From assembly GCF_000219625.1 (NCBI RefSeq), contig NC_018218.1, positions 5,704,001-5,768,000 on the forward strand: DNA of 64,000 nucleotides, read 5' to 3'. Numbering within the stretch: position 1 is the first letter of the stretch; every line of letters begins with the position of its first letter. Below the pieces are notes generated by a model. That model did no database searches. It saw only the letters and a program-made list of their open reading frames with translations, and had not been told where the DNA came from. Position numbers and translations under genes: made by a program. This stretch comes from Zymoseptoria tritici IPO323 (lineage: Eukaryota > Ascomycota > Dothideomycetes > Mycosphaerellales > Mycosphaerellaceae). This document shows positions 20,889 through 30,926 of this stretch, in pieces.

Positions 20889-23375
20889 ATGGCCGCCGTC
20901 TACGCTCAACGTCCGGCACCTTCATCCCACAGAGCGCAGAAGAAGGCCATCAAGGGTCCCGATGTCGACGAGGACGATTCCTCAATAGTCGCCCACACTC
21001 TCACAGCATGCACCCGCTGCAGACATCGCAAGACGCGCTGCGACCCAGGGCTTCCTCGATGCGGACCATGCGAACGGACACAATCGACATGCGAATACTA
21101 CGATCCCGGCCGCGGCCACAATGTCAATCGCAACTATGTGGTGTGGCTGCAACACCGGGTGAAGGAGCTTGAGCAAGAGCTGGGGAAAGTGGAGAACGAG
21201 GACGGAGGCGAGGATCAAGAAGGCATGATGCGTGCTGCCACGGTGCGCGTTCACGATGCGTCCGAGTCCAAATACCTGGGTCCTTCCAGCGGGATAGCCA
21301 TCACCCGTCTGGTGATGCAGCTGGCGAAGCAGTTCACGGATGCTAAGAGCATCAAGGACATCGTGCCCGAGCAACGAGCACGACAAATCAAAGAGCTATA
21401 CAATCAGGAACAAGCTAAGCCGACATCGAAAATCTACCCTCTTATCAGCGACGTCGCGGCTGTGGATCTTCCCAACAGACCACTTGTAGATCTGCTGGTT
21501 CAGCTGTACAAGTTGAAAGTACAGTCCATGTACCCAGTGCTGCACGAACCTACTTTCGACAAGGACGTCGATGCCATGTACAACGACCCTGCGCATACGA
21601 CACCCTACCAAAACTTCATATGCCGAATGGTGATCGCCATCAGCCTACAGAAAATGGACACACAGTATGCTGGACTCGCAGACAGCTACTACCTCGCAGC
21701 ACTCAAATATCTTGAACCAGTTGTACGGCCTATGGATATCAAGACTCTCCAATGCTTCGCCTTGATGGCGCAGTATTCTTTGCTCACTCCCACACGGACA
21801 GCTATTTACTACGTTGTGGGCATTGCCGTTCGGCTAGCGCAGGCGCTGGGTTTGAATGAGGAGAAAACCTTGACTCGAGCACGTCCGGACGAGCCGATCG
21901 ATTACCTCGAGATTGACATGCGTCGGAGAATGTTCTGGTGCATCATGGTCATGGAGTATGGTCTCGCGCATTCGCTTGGTCGACCTGCAATGCTGGCAAC
22001 AGGTCAGGACCACATCGATGTGAGCTGGTTTGAGACTTGCGATGATCAATACATCACACCGGAAGGCATCGATCCCAATGCTCCTCGACCGACCATCAAG
22101 AAGTGGGTAGCCATACATTTCTTTAAAATGCGATTATTACAACTGGAAATCAGACGGAAGCTATATCAGCGGAAGAGGAAAGAGCCGAAAGATGACACGG
22201 ATCCGTGGTTCATTAGAATGGATGCAAAGCTGGCCGCCTGGAGAGACGCCTCACCTGCCTCAGACGGAGGCCATGGTCTGGACAAAACCTGGTTCATCGG
22301 TCGATATAACACTATGATTGTGTTTCTGTATCGGCCATCTCCGCAAGTACCTCGACCATCTCTGGACGCTGCGATGAAGTGCTTCGAGGCGTGTGACTTC
22401 AATATCTACATGCAGCGTGAGCAAATCCGAAGACGTAATGTCGACATGACCTGGATCTTTACACAGTCGCTCTTCATGGCAATCAACACAATGCTGTGGG
22501 CTCTCAGCTATGTGGAGGTGAGGCGGAAGCACTCGCGGGAAGATGTCATGAAGCATCTCGATCTCGCCATGGACGCAATTCAACAGGCCTCCGCTCGATG
22601 GCCTGGCGTGGCGTCCGCGATTCAACTATATCAAAACCTGATCAGTGCCGTTATGAAGATCTACGAGAAAGACGGCGACGTTCCCATCTCAGCCGCGTCA
22701 CCTTCCGAGGGCGCATCACCCGCCTCAATCGCTCTCGAAGCCCGCCATCTCTCACAGTCCGCGAGTCCCGGGACGGCTAGCAGCCAATCCGTCACGACTC
22801 CACCTGGAGGACATCCACCATTCGGCTACATCAACCAGCAATCAAAACGAAGCGTCGAAGACCCTCCACCTCTTCCATACCGCAGCGACCACGGTCCATC
22901 AGGCCGCACACCCTCCCCCGCCACAAACCGGCAAACAAGCTCGGAATCCGTCCCGATGACACACACGATGCAACCCCAATACTCTCCACAAAACTTATAC
23001 GACAGCACATTCCAATATAACCCCCTGCCCTCCTTCTCCGCCGACCTCACCATCCCCGGCTGGTCGTCCGCCGCCGCCCAACAACATCAGCAGATGAACT
23101 ACCCCTCTACAATGCCGATGCAGAACGCATATCCTTACGCCCATCCCTCGTTCGACCCCAATAATGCAGCGTATCCTTTCCCGATGGCTTATGATGGTAA
23201 TATGAATGGAGAGCTACAGCAGCCGGAATTCGAAACGCAGTACTGGGACATGGACTCGGGCGACTTTGGTAGTGGTTTGACGCAGTTGCAGCAGGAGGAG
23301 TTGATGCATTCGTTGGAGACGGATGGCATGGAGGATATTCAGTGTATGATTGGGGGTTTGCCGCCGAGGGGGTGA
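20889..23375 (+). CDS. Zn2Cys6 transcription factor with fungal-specific middle domain
   Basis: Single exon, 828 residues; the ATG sits in a good context (cgccATGgcc). The Zn2Cys6 cluster uses Cys41, 44, 51, 58, 61 and 68 (CTRCRHRKTRC ... CGPCERTQSTC). It is followed by NYVVWLQHRVKELEQELG, a linker and coiled-coil dimerisation segment. The fungal-specific regulator domain spans about residues 190-480, including FALMAQYSLLTPTRTAIYYV and LEIDMRRRMFWCIMVMEY. The tail of about 200 residues is Pro/Gln/Ser/Tyr-rich and acidic near the end (DMDSGDFGSG), typical of an activation region. It is transcribed divergently from the other Zn2Cys6 gene. There is no metabolic gene cluster nearby that would indicate its target pathway. 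Confidence 0.9.
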   Translation: MAAVYAQRPAPSSHRAQKKAIKGPDVDEDDSSIVAHTLTACTRCRHRKTRCDPGLPRCGPCERTQSTCEYYDPGRGHNVNRNYVVWLQHRVKELEQELGKVENEDGGEDQEGMMRAATVRVHDASESKYLGPSSGIAITRLVMQLAKQFTDAKSIKDIVPEQRARQIKELYNQEQAKPTSKIYPLISDVAAVDLPNRPLVDLLVQLYKLKVQSMYPVLHEPTFDKDVDAMYNDPAHTTPYQNFICRMVIAISLQKMDTQYAGLADSYYLAALKYLEPVVRPMDIKTLQCFALMAQYSLLTPTRTAIYYVVGIAVRLAQALGLNEEKTLTRARPDEPIDYLEIDMRRRMFWCIMVMEYGLAHSLGRPAMLATGQDHIDVSWFETCDDQYITPEGIDPNAPRPTIKKWVAIHFFKMRLLQLEIRRKLYQRKRKEPKDDTDPWFIRMDAKLAAWRDASPASDGGHGLDKTWFIGRYNTMIVFLYRPSPQVPRPSLDAAMKCFEACDFNIYMQREQIRRRNVDMTWIFTQSLFMAINTMLWALSYVEVRRKHSREDVMKHLDLAMDAIQQASARWPGVASAIQLYQNLISAVMKIYEKDGDVPISAASPSEGASPASIALEARHLSQSASPGTASSQSVTTPPGGHPPFGYINQQSKRSVEDPPPLPYRSDHGPSGRTPSPATNRQTSSESVPMTHTMQPQYSPQNLYDSTFQYNPLPSFSADLTIPGWSSAAAQQHQQMNYPSTMPMQNAYPYAHPSFDPNNAAYPFPMAYDGNMNGELQQPEFETQYWDMDSGDFGSGLTQLQQEELMHSLETDGMEDIQCMIGGLPPRG

Positions 23376-23971
23376 GGAGGCCTCGCTGCTGCAGCTGCAC
23401 GAGGGGTGTGGAGGACGGGGATGGGAAGAAGGGGTGTGACGTCTTTGATCGGAGTGAAGGGTTGCGGGACGACTGATGCGAGCGAGCTTGTTGTTGATTG
23501 TGAAAGCGTGGAGTCGGTGGTGTTCATAGAGCTTCGGCGGGGGCTCGATTTTTTGCTGTTGATATACCCCATTTCTTTGCTGATATCGAGAGATTCTTCC
23601 CAAGGTGTTCTCCAGTCAATGTTTGCGGGTTTCTTAATCATCTGTCGACATTTCCTGTACATTCTTGATCAGGCGCGTAAGGTACCAAGTCGATTGCATG
23701 TCTCATCGTTGACCATGTTCAATGTTTTCTCGTGTTGGAGAATGTCATGCCTCAGGCTAGCCGAATTAGCTTTGCTAGCGCGCGGCATCAAAACGACAGC
23801 TCCCGCAAAAGTCGTCGAGTCGACCGTCAAAGCGACATCTTCAAATCAACAACACAAACGCCGAGATTGCCAACCTGCCTGCCCTCAATCCCACCCACAC
23901 ACTCACACACGCATTGTCACATTGGTGACAACCATCCTACTCACGCTGACAAACCTCCACAGCCGCCCGCG
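23376..23971. other. Intergenic and PRP40 promoter
   Basis: No separate gene. The PRP40 frame is open upstream to 23732, but the first WW-domain residues follow the ATG at 23972 directly, so the upstream part is read as leader. CA-rich sequence precedes the start. Confidence 0.5.
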
Positions 23972-26472
23972 ATGAGCGACTGGGGAAAAGCGCAAACGGC
24001 CGAGGGCAAAGTCTACTACTGGAACAAAGTCACAAAGGCCACATCATGGACCGCTCCCGATGGTTTCGTCGACGAACCCTCCGCGCCCGTCGCCGCTGCC
24101 CCCGTATCGACGAGTCTGGCGGATTGGAGTGAAGCGAAGACCGAAGATGGACGGACGTACTACTTCAACAAGGTCACGCGCGTGACGGCTTGGGAACCGC
24201 CGCAGGGTTGGGGTCAGCAGAAAGCTGCGCCGGAATTTGTTGCGGGTGGTGGAGCTCCGGGAGGAGGCGGTGGAGTGGGGTATCCTTCGATGGAGAGGGA
24301 ATACGAGAATAATGATCGGAGAATGGCGAGGAGGGATAACCGCGACCATGGCCTGCCTATGAAGCCGAGTTTTGATGGACCGAGAGATGGTGGGAGACCG
24401 TGGGAAGGTCGTGAGCCGAGACAAGATGGTGGTGGTTTCCGCGGTGCGATGCCAGTCAAGACAGACGAGCCGGAGTATGCGACCGAGGCACAAGCAGAGG
24501 AGGCTTTCTTCAAGTTGCTGAAGTCGCACAAGGTCACGCCGGACACGCCGTGGAAGGATGCTGTTCGGATGGTGGTGAGGGAGAGGGATTTCCGCGCCAT
24601 CAAAGATGCCAAGGACCGAAAGATGGCGTTTGAGAAGTACTGTCACGAAGTGCGCGCACAGGAGAGGGAGAAGGAGAAGGAGCGGAGAGGAAGAATCAAG
24701 GAGGATTTCCGACAGATGCTCACGACGCATGAGGAGATTCAGCATTACACGCGCTGGAAGACTGCGCGGCCGCTGATCGAGCGGGAGATTGTGTTCAAGG
24801 CGGCTGGAGAGGAGGAGGACAAGAGGCGTATGTTTGATGAATACATTCTGGAGCTGAAGAAGCGACATGTGGAGAGGGAGGACTCTCGCAAAAAGCAGGC
24901 AATGGGAGAGCTGGGAAACATGCTCAAGGCTCTGATCCTCGACCCCAACACCAGCTGGCCCGAGGCGGAACAGACGATTCTGAACAACGAGCGATTCGTC
25001 AAGGAGGATGTCTTCAGATCACTCCACAAGGCAGATGTGTTCAGCGCTTTTGACAATCATCAGAGGGATTTGGACAGAGTAGCCAACGATGTCACCCAGC
25101 AAGAGAAGGCTCAGCGCAAGCGTCGTGTGCGCAAGGCCCGTGACGGCTACAACCAATTGCTGCGGGAGAAGCTCAATGAGGGTGCAATCAAGGCCGGCTC
25201 GAAGTGGCAGGACTTCTACCCTCTGATCAAGGATGATGGGCGCTTCGACGCCTACCTCGGACTGCCAGGTAGCTCTCCTTTGGAGCTCTTCTGGGATGTG
25301 GTAGAGGAGGAAGACCGCAAACTCCGTTCCCTACGCAACGATGCTCTAGATGTTCTCGAGGATGCGCGTTTCGAGATGATCACCACGACCAAGCTCGATG
25401 AGTTCACCGACCTCATGCGCTCCCACCCCAAGACCTCATCCCTCAAACCCGACCAACTCAGCATGATCTACGCCAAAATCATGGAGAAGATCAAAGAGCG
25501 CGAGGAAAAGGACAAACACAAAGCCGAGCGAACCCAGCGCGACCTCCTCGACACCCTCCGCTCCGTCATGCGCAAACTCGAACCTCCAATCCACCTCGAC
25601 GACACCTACGAAGACGTCGCCGTCCGCCTCTCGGGCCAACGCGACTTCGAAGCCGCCGACGACGAAGTCCGCAGACAAGCTTTCTCCAAGACCCTCCGCC
25701 GTCTCCGCGAAAAGGAAGAAGAACGCGAAGCCTCCCGCCGCGAACGTGAACGCGAACGTGCCGACCGCGAACGCGAACGTGACCGTCACCACCGCAATGG
25801 TTCCCGCCGTGACGATCGCGACGACCACCACCGCAGTGACCGCCACCGCACCCGTTCCCGCGATCACCGCGACTCCCGCCGCCTGCGTACCCGCTCCCCT
25901 GAAATCGACGCCTACGAAGCCGATCGCCGCAAAGCTCAAGAGGACCGCGTCCGTTCTTCCCGCAAGGCTTCCTTCGGACTCACGCCTCCCCCACGCGACA
26001 GAGACATCCGTGACCGTCGCGGCGACGATCGCTACGATCCTCGCGACCGGGAGAGGGATCGTGAACGCCGTCCTGTGGATCGTCATGAGGGCGGCGGAGG
26101 TGGCTTGTATGACCGCGAACGCCGCGAGCGCGAACTAGAGCGTGAGCGCCATTTCGTCAGCCGTGCGGATCCGAGGGATAAGGGACGTACGCTGGACTAT
26201 GGTGATGATGAGGTGGTTGGTAGTCGGCCGGGAAGCATTCGCAAGCGGAGGGAGAGTGAGGGGAGTGTGGGTAGTGGGAGGAGGGAGGTCAAGGTACGTC
26301 GCTCGGATCCCCGTTTCTCTTGAATGAAGGATGTCTGCTAACGAGAATTGTCTTTTTGCAGCGTCCTAGACAAGCAACCCGTACCCCGGTCCCGGACCCC
26401 ACTCTGCCCAAGGAGGAACCGCCGGCGCTGCGTAGTGGGTCGGAGGACGGCGAGATCGAGGAGGTGGTCTAG
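23972..26472 (+). CDS. PRP40: Pre-mRNA splicing factor Prp40
   Basis: Exons are 23972-26293 and 26362-26472 (phase 0), giving 810 residues. It bridges U1 snRNP at the 5' splice site with branch-point proteins in early spliceosome assembly. Two WW domains stand at the N-terminus (MSDWGKAQTAEGKVYYWNKV to about residue 30, and LADWSEAKTEDGRTYYFNKV from about 47). A Gly/Arg-rich linker follows, and FF domains begin near residue 175 (EEAFFKLLKSHKV) and repeat to about 590. The C-terminal 200 residues are Arg/Glu/Asp-rich RE/RD repeats. The terminal exon adds an acidic end (SEDGEIEEVV); without splicing the frame would end ten residues after the donor. The start was chosen because WW1 begins at once. 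Confidence 0.95.
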
Positions 26473-27622
26473 AAGGGCTCTTTGCTCGGTATCAGTGCTT
26501 TTGCGGGTCGGGTCTTCTGCTTTGTGCCGGCGCGCGCGGACCGTAGAAGGGCTGCTGCTCCTGCTTCTGAGGTCGTGGATGGTACTGCTGCTGTGTACGA
26601 TGAGGATGTGGAGATGGAAGATGTTTAGGAGAGCGGTGCGACGTCGTGGTTGGATGGAGATCGAAGGAGGACGACGAAGGCGAGGAGGAGTGCTGCGATG
26701 ATGGTGGAGATCTGGAAAAACGAAGCGGACGTGCTACAACTGGGAATCGCGAACATCGCCGAGCCGTTCGGTCATCAATGGCATGCGAAAGGAAGGAGCG
26801 AAGAGCGAATTGAGCGTGAGGTCCTGATCAGACGGCTTGACCACGGACTGACCAAATCTGGCCTTTGGCCGCAACAGGGAGGACATTGTCGAGCTGGCAC
26901 AACCTCACCTTGCCACAAGCGACCGGTCAACGCTCGCACAAAAGGAACGATGGAGAGCAAGAATGGATTGTGCCCACGCGCATCAATGCCGTACGTTCTA
27001 CCATCCCTCATGTTAGCTGTCTCTAATTGACTGTATAACAAAAGTACCCGTTACGGAGAAAAGTGATGGATGAAAAGGAGTGACATTCGGTCGGTGAGGT
27101 ACGTATGCAAATTCAAACTTCTACTCTTCTCCTCGTTGCAGTGGCGAAGCCTCCACAACAAACGTCTTTCCACTTTCCGTGCTCTTTGTCTCCAAATCCC
27201 ACCGACATTTCCGCTTCTGTGTCGGTAAAGAGCTTTGCCTTTGGGGACTAGCGAACGCAGATGCCGAACGCAGAGGCCGACGTCGACGGCATGCCATCAT
27301 TACCACTGAACGTTGGGCGGGGATGCCAAAAGTCCGATGGAGTCTCCGTCGTGTCGTGTTGCTCATCAAATCGTGACTCATTTCTCCGTACCGGAGACGA
27401 GGCTTGTCTTGAGCCAGCGGCAGGACTCGTACGACACGAAGACACGGACAGTGCGGCCGCATAGCACGTCTTCCTCGTCATCCTCCTCCTCGGCGGACTC
27501 CTCCTCAAGCGCCTCGTCTCCGCCGCTCTTCACGCAGCGACGGCGCTTGGTCCCGCGAACCCCACAGCAGACGCACTCGGCGCCGCCGCCATGTTCATCA
27601 AAAAAATCCCGTGAGACGCCTT
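26473..27622. other. Convergent intergenic region
   Basis: Lies between PRP40 (+) and RLI1 (-). No gene is supported. A GC- and CT-rich patch at about 27470-27600 gives open frames on both strands (Ser-rich on plus, acidic on minus) without a usable start codon or domain. Confidence 0.45.
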
Positions 27623-29791
27623 TCAGGACTCCTCCTCCATAAAGAAGTAATTGCCCGCAGTCTTCTGCTCCGAATCCAACTGCGAATTGAGCTTGTTGAT
27701 TCTTGGACGGTAAGTGTTCGGATCTCTGCGGAAGGTGACATTCAAATTCTTCAAGAACTTGTTGCAGCCCGTCAGGAGACTCTGCGGGGAGTTGGCGCGG
27801 GCATCAATGGAAGGCTGGCCGTCGAAGACGATGACGCGGTCGGCGAGGTAGGTCGCCATGATGAAGTCGTGCTCGACGACGAAGGCGGTCTTTTTGGCGT
27901 GCATGATGAAACGCTTGATGACGCGGGAGGCGACGATACGCTGCTCGGAGTCGAGGTAGGCGGAGGGTTCGTCGATGAGGTAGATGTCGGCGGGGAGACC
28001 GAGGGCGAGCACGATGGCGACACGCTGCAATTCTCCTCCGGACAGGTTTTGAACTTCCTGGTCGATGAAGTCGTCCATTTTGAGGGGCTTGTAGACGTCT
28101 GTCTGGAATTGAGGGGAGAGGAAGGCCGTCTTGATCTTCTTGAAGAAGAGCTGGCGGACAGTGCCGGTGAATTTGGGGGTGATCTTCTGAGGCTTCATGC
28201 TGATGGACATGGTGGGCACTTTCTGGTCGCCATCAGGCTTGAGAGCTCCGGCGAGCATCTTACAGAAAGTGGTCTTTCCGGTACCGTTCTCTCCCATCAT
28301 GACGATGATTTCCGAGTCGGTGAACTCGCCGGGTTCGATGGAGAGGTGGAACTTGTCCAAAGTCTTGGTCATCTTTGGGTAGGAGTATGCGCGAGACTGC
28401 TCAGCGAGGAATTCTTCTCCAGCCTCAGTCATGCGGAACTGCAAGCTCTCCTCACGGAAACGCAAGTTCTCGGTTGGGATGTTTCCGTCGAGGAAGATGT
28501 TGATTCCTTCGCGGACGGAGAAGGGAGCGGTGACGACACCGTACACCGCTGGCTTTCCGTAGAGAACGCAAATGTAGTCGGAGAGGTAGTCCAGAATGGA
28601 CAAATCGTGCTCGACGACAATCACAAAGCAATCGGGCCGGAGGAGACTGCGGATAATACGACCAGCGGCAAGACGCTGCTTGACATCCAAGAAGGAAGAA
28701 GGCTCGTCGAACATGTAGCTGAGATGATGATTAGTCTCGCGATCCAGTACCACCCTAGTACTGATTGAACTTACACATCGGCCTTTTGCACGCACACCAT
28801 AGCGATGGCGAAACGCTGCAACTCTCCTCCGGACAGGAGATCAACATCACGATCCCAGACCTGCTTCAGCTCTGTAAGGTGTCAGTGACGTGCCAATGAG
28901 TCTCACGTCAATTCAGTCTCACTCACCCAGTGCTTCAGTAATCTCGTCCAGTCTCGCTTCATCAACTTGTGAGCGGTTGGTGATCTGGAAGCCAACAGAG
29001 CGATTTGCGCTCTTGATCGCTCGAGGAATCTGGTCCACGTATTGAGGCTTGGTCACAGCCTTGAGATCGTCCTCGAGAATCTTGGTGAAGTAGTCTGCCA
29101 TGTGTCAGCACTTCCACTTATATCCAGTCTTATGCCCGCATATCTCTTACTCTGCAGCTCCGACCCTCTGTAGTACTTCAAGATTTCCTCCCAGTCTGGC
29201 GGGTTGTCATATCGTCCCAAATTTGGCTTCAGCTTGCCAGCCAGCATCTTCAACGCCGTACTCTTTCCGATACCGTTCGTTCCCACCAGTCCCAACACTT
29301 GTCCTGGTCTCGGCAGCGGCAGTCGGTGCAGCTTGAAGCTGTTGGCGCTGTAGCGGTGTGACACTTGAGTCTCGAGGTTGGTCGGCAAGTTGATAATGTT
29401 GATGGCGTCGAAAGGGCATTTCTTCGGGCAGATACCACATCCGATACAGAGGCGCTCAGAAATGAAGGCGATCTTGCTGGCGGCGTCGACTTCGATACAG
29501 AGCTTGCCGGATCGCACCACGGGACAGGACTTCTTGCACTCTTGACGACATTTCTTCGCTGTAAGACCGAACGTAAAAGTTAGCCACTGTGCAAAGCGTA
29601 GGAGCTGGGACCTGCTGCTATGGCTCAAGATCTTCCAAGATCAAGCTGCAGGCCGTCTGCGGTTCATGCGGTCACAACTTACGTTTGCACTTGTCAGAGT
29701 TGACGATGGCGATACTGGGGATTTGTTAGATCATGCGGCTTGTGTTGCGCTGTATGGAGAGGGCCACGCACCGAGTCAATTTGTCCGACAT
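27623..29791 (-). CDS. RLI1: ABC-type ribosome recycling factor Rli1/ABCE1
   Basis: Six exons on the minus strand: 29791-29772, 29714-29683, 29558-29151, 29094-28927, 28871-28775 and 28718-27623, giving 606 residues, the usual length. Rli1 splits 80S and post-termination ribosomes and supports 40S export and initiation. The N-terminus has MSDKLTRIAIV followed by the two Fe-S cluster motifs ([16 protein letters not shown] and [16 protein letters not shown]). NBD1 has Walker [10 protein letters not shown] and signature [16 protein letters not shown]2 has [10 protein letters not shown] and [11 protein letters not shown], with DEPS and His-switch residues (VVEHD) in both halves. All splice junctions rebuild conserved residues, for example the LQN|YF and DV|YMFDEPS joins. 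Five introns are many for this window. Confidence 0.97.
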
Positions 29792-30926
29792 GTTGGCGGC
29801 AAGGTGTCGTCAACGGAGGTCGAATATTCGGTGTGGACTCGAAAGACAATGCCAACAAGGAGGACAGCGTGCGGAGGGGATCCTGGCAGGTCTTTGTCGC
29901 AAGACAACTCGGATATTGTTCGAGTCCTCGCTGGCTCCAGGAAGAAACAGACGGTGAGTGAGGTGCAGGCGCGGAGTGAAGTGGACGGGAGGAGTCAAAA
30001 CTATTTCCGAGTTGCGTAAAACACCTCCACTGATTGGAAGATCAACTTTTGGTGGGGAGCATCGGGCTGAGGGGCACTCCGTCAATCGATGCCGATGGAA
30101 GGCCTGAGGCTCATATATTCTTTGCTGCAGGGTTTACAACATTATGGGCAATAAATTGAAATCGCGATTGGCCTTCGAATACATGAGTTTGAGGCAGCTC
30201 GCAGGCCGAAGTCGGTATGATAGTCCTCAGCTGAGCGCTACTGCCATTGAACAGTTCTTCTTCCCTGCCAACCTGCCTCAGAGAACTTGCCCGGCGACAT
30301 TTCCGAGTTTTCGGCCTCCCTAGTCCTGGTCCTTGGCAGGCCGACTTGGACATCTGAAGCCGCATGCTCTGAACTCCATCTACTCTCTTCATACCACCCA
30401 CCACTACCCACACACTCCTTACACATTGCTGCCAACGGGGCCTCATGAACCATGGCCTGTAAGTAATCAATTCTACTGCCGTTTTGTCCATTTCCACACA
30501 GGATACTCCGTCACCATCCCGATTTGGTGCGCACGAGGACGCTCATCGACCCGGCCTCATTTCGATATACATCATCATTGCGAACCCTGGGACGACTCCG
30601 AGACACCCAGAACGCGCTCTACGTACGAATTTCGACTCGCCGAAGGACTCTGGACCGTTCGATTGTCGCCGGGGTGCGCCTGCCACCATATACACGACCC
30701 ATCTCGTAGTCCACCAAGAGCCAGGTCTCCATCTCGAATACGATAGTCAGTCTTCTACTGGCCATCACGGCTTCGTTTGAGCGGGGAACACGGTCGCGTG
30801 GATACTCTGGACGCACCTGCCAGATCGCAGCTCGTGGCGACAACCAAGGCCTGAGATATTGTGCTGACTTCCTCATCTTCAGCGGGGCCCGTACTCCTCC
30901 CCACACACTCTCACCCCTCGGACGAG
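29792..30926. promoter_or_regulatory. Divergent promoter region of RLI1 and CHD1
   Basis: No protein gene is supported; three overlapping plus-strand frames between 30333 and 30780 lack recognisable features. A possible CHD1 leader intron lies at 30459-30501 (GTAAGT to CACAG, 43 nt). Both genes are housekeeping and share this region. Confidence 0.45.

Noticed and set aside
20411..21172. 253-residue plus-strand frame upstream of the second Zn2Cys6 gene.
   Set aside because: It overlaps the start and zinc cluster of that gene in another frame and has no recognisable features.
27378..27622. Minus-strand stop-free acidic frame just after the RLI1 stop codon.
   Set aside because: It has no in-frame Met and Rli1 already ends at its normal length; GC-rich 3' UTR sequence explains it.
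27611..28768. 385-residue plus-strand open frame antisense to RLI1.
   Set aside because: It lies opposite a highly conserved ABCE1 exon, is rich in Gly/Val/Glu as expected from reading a coding strand backwards, and has no domain.
30333..30780. Three overlapping plus-strand frames before CHD1.
   Set aside because: None has a domain. The region fits a leader with a possible intron at 30459-30501, and joining the flanking ATGs to the best frame creates a stop or the wrong phase.
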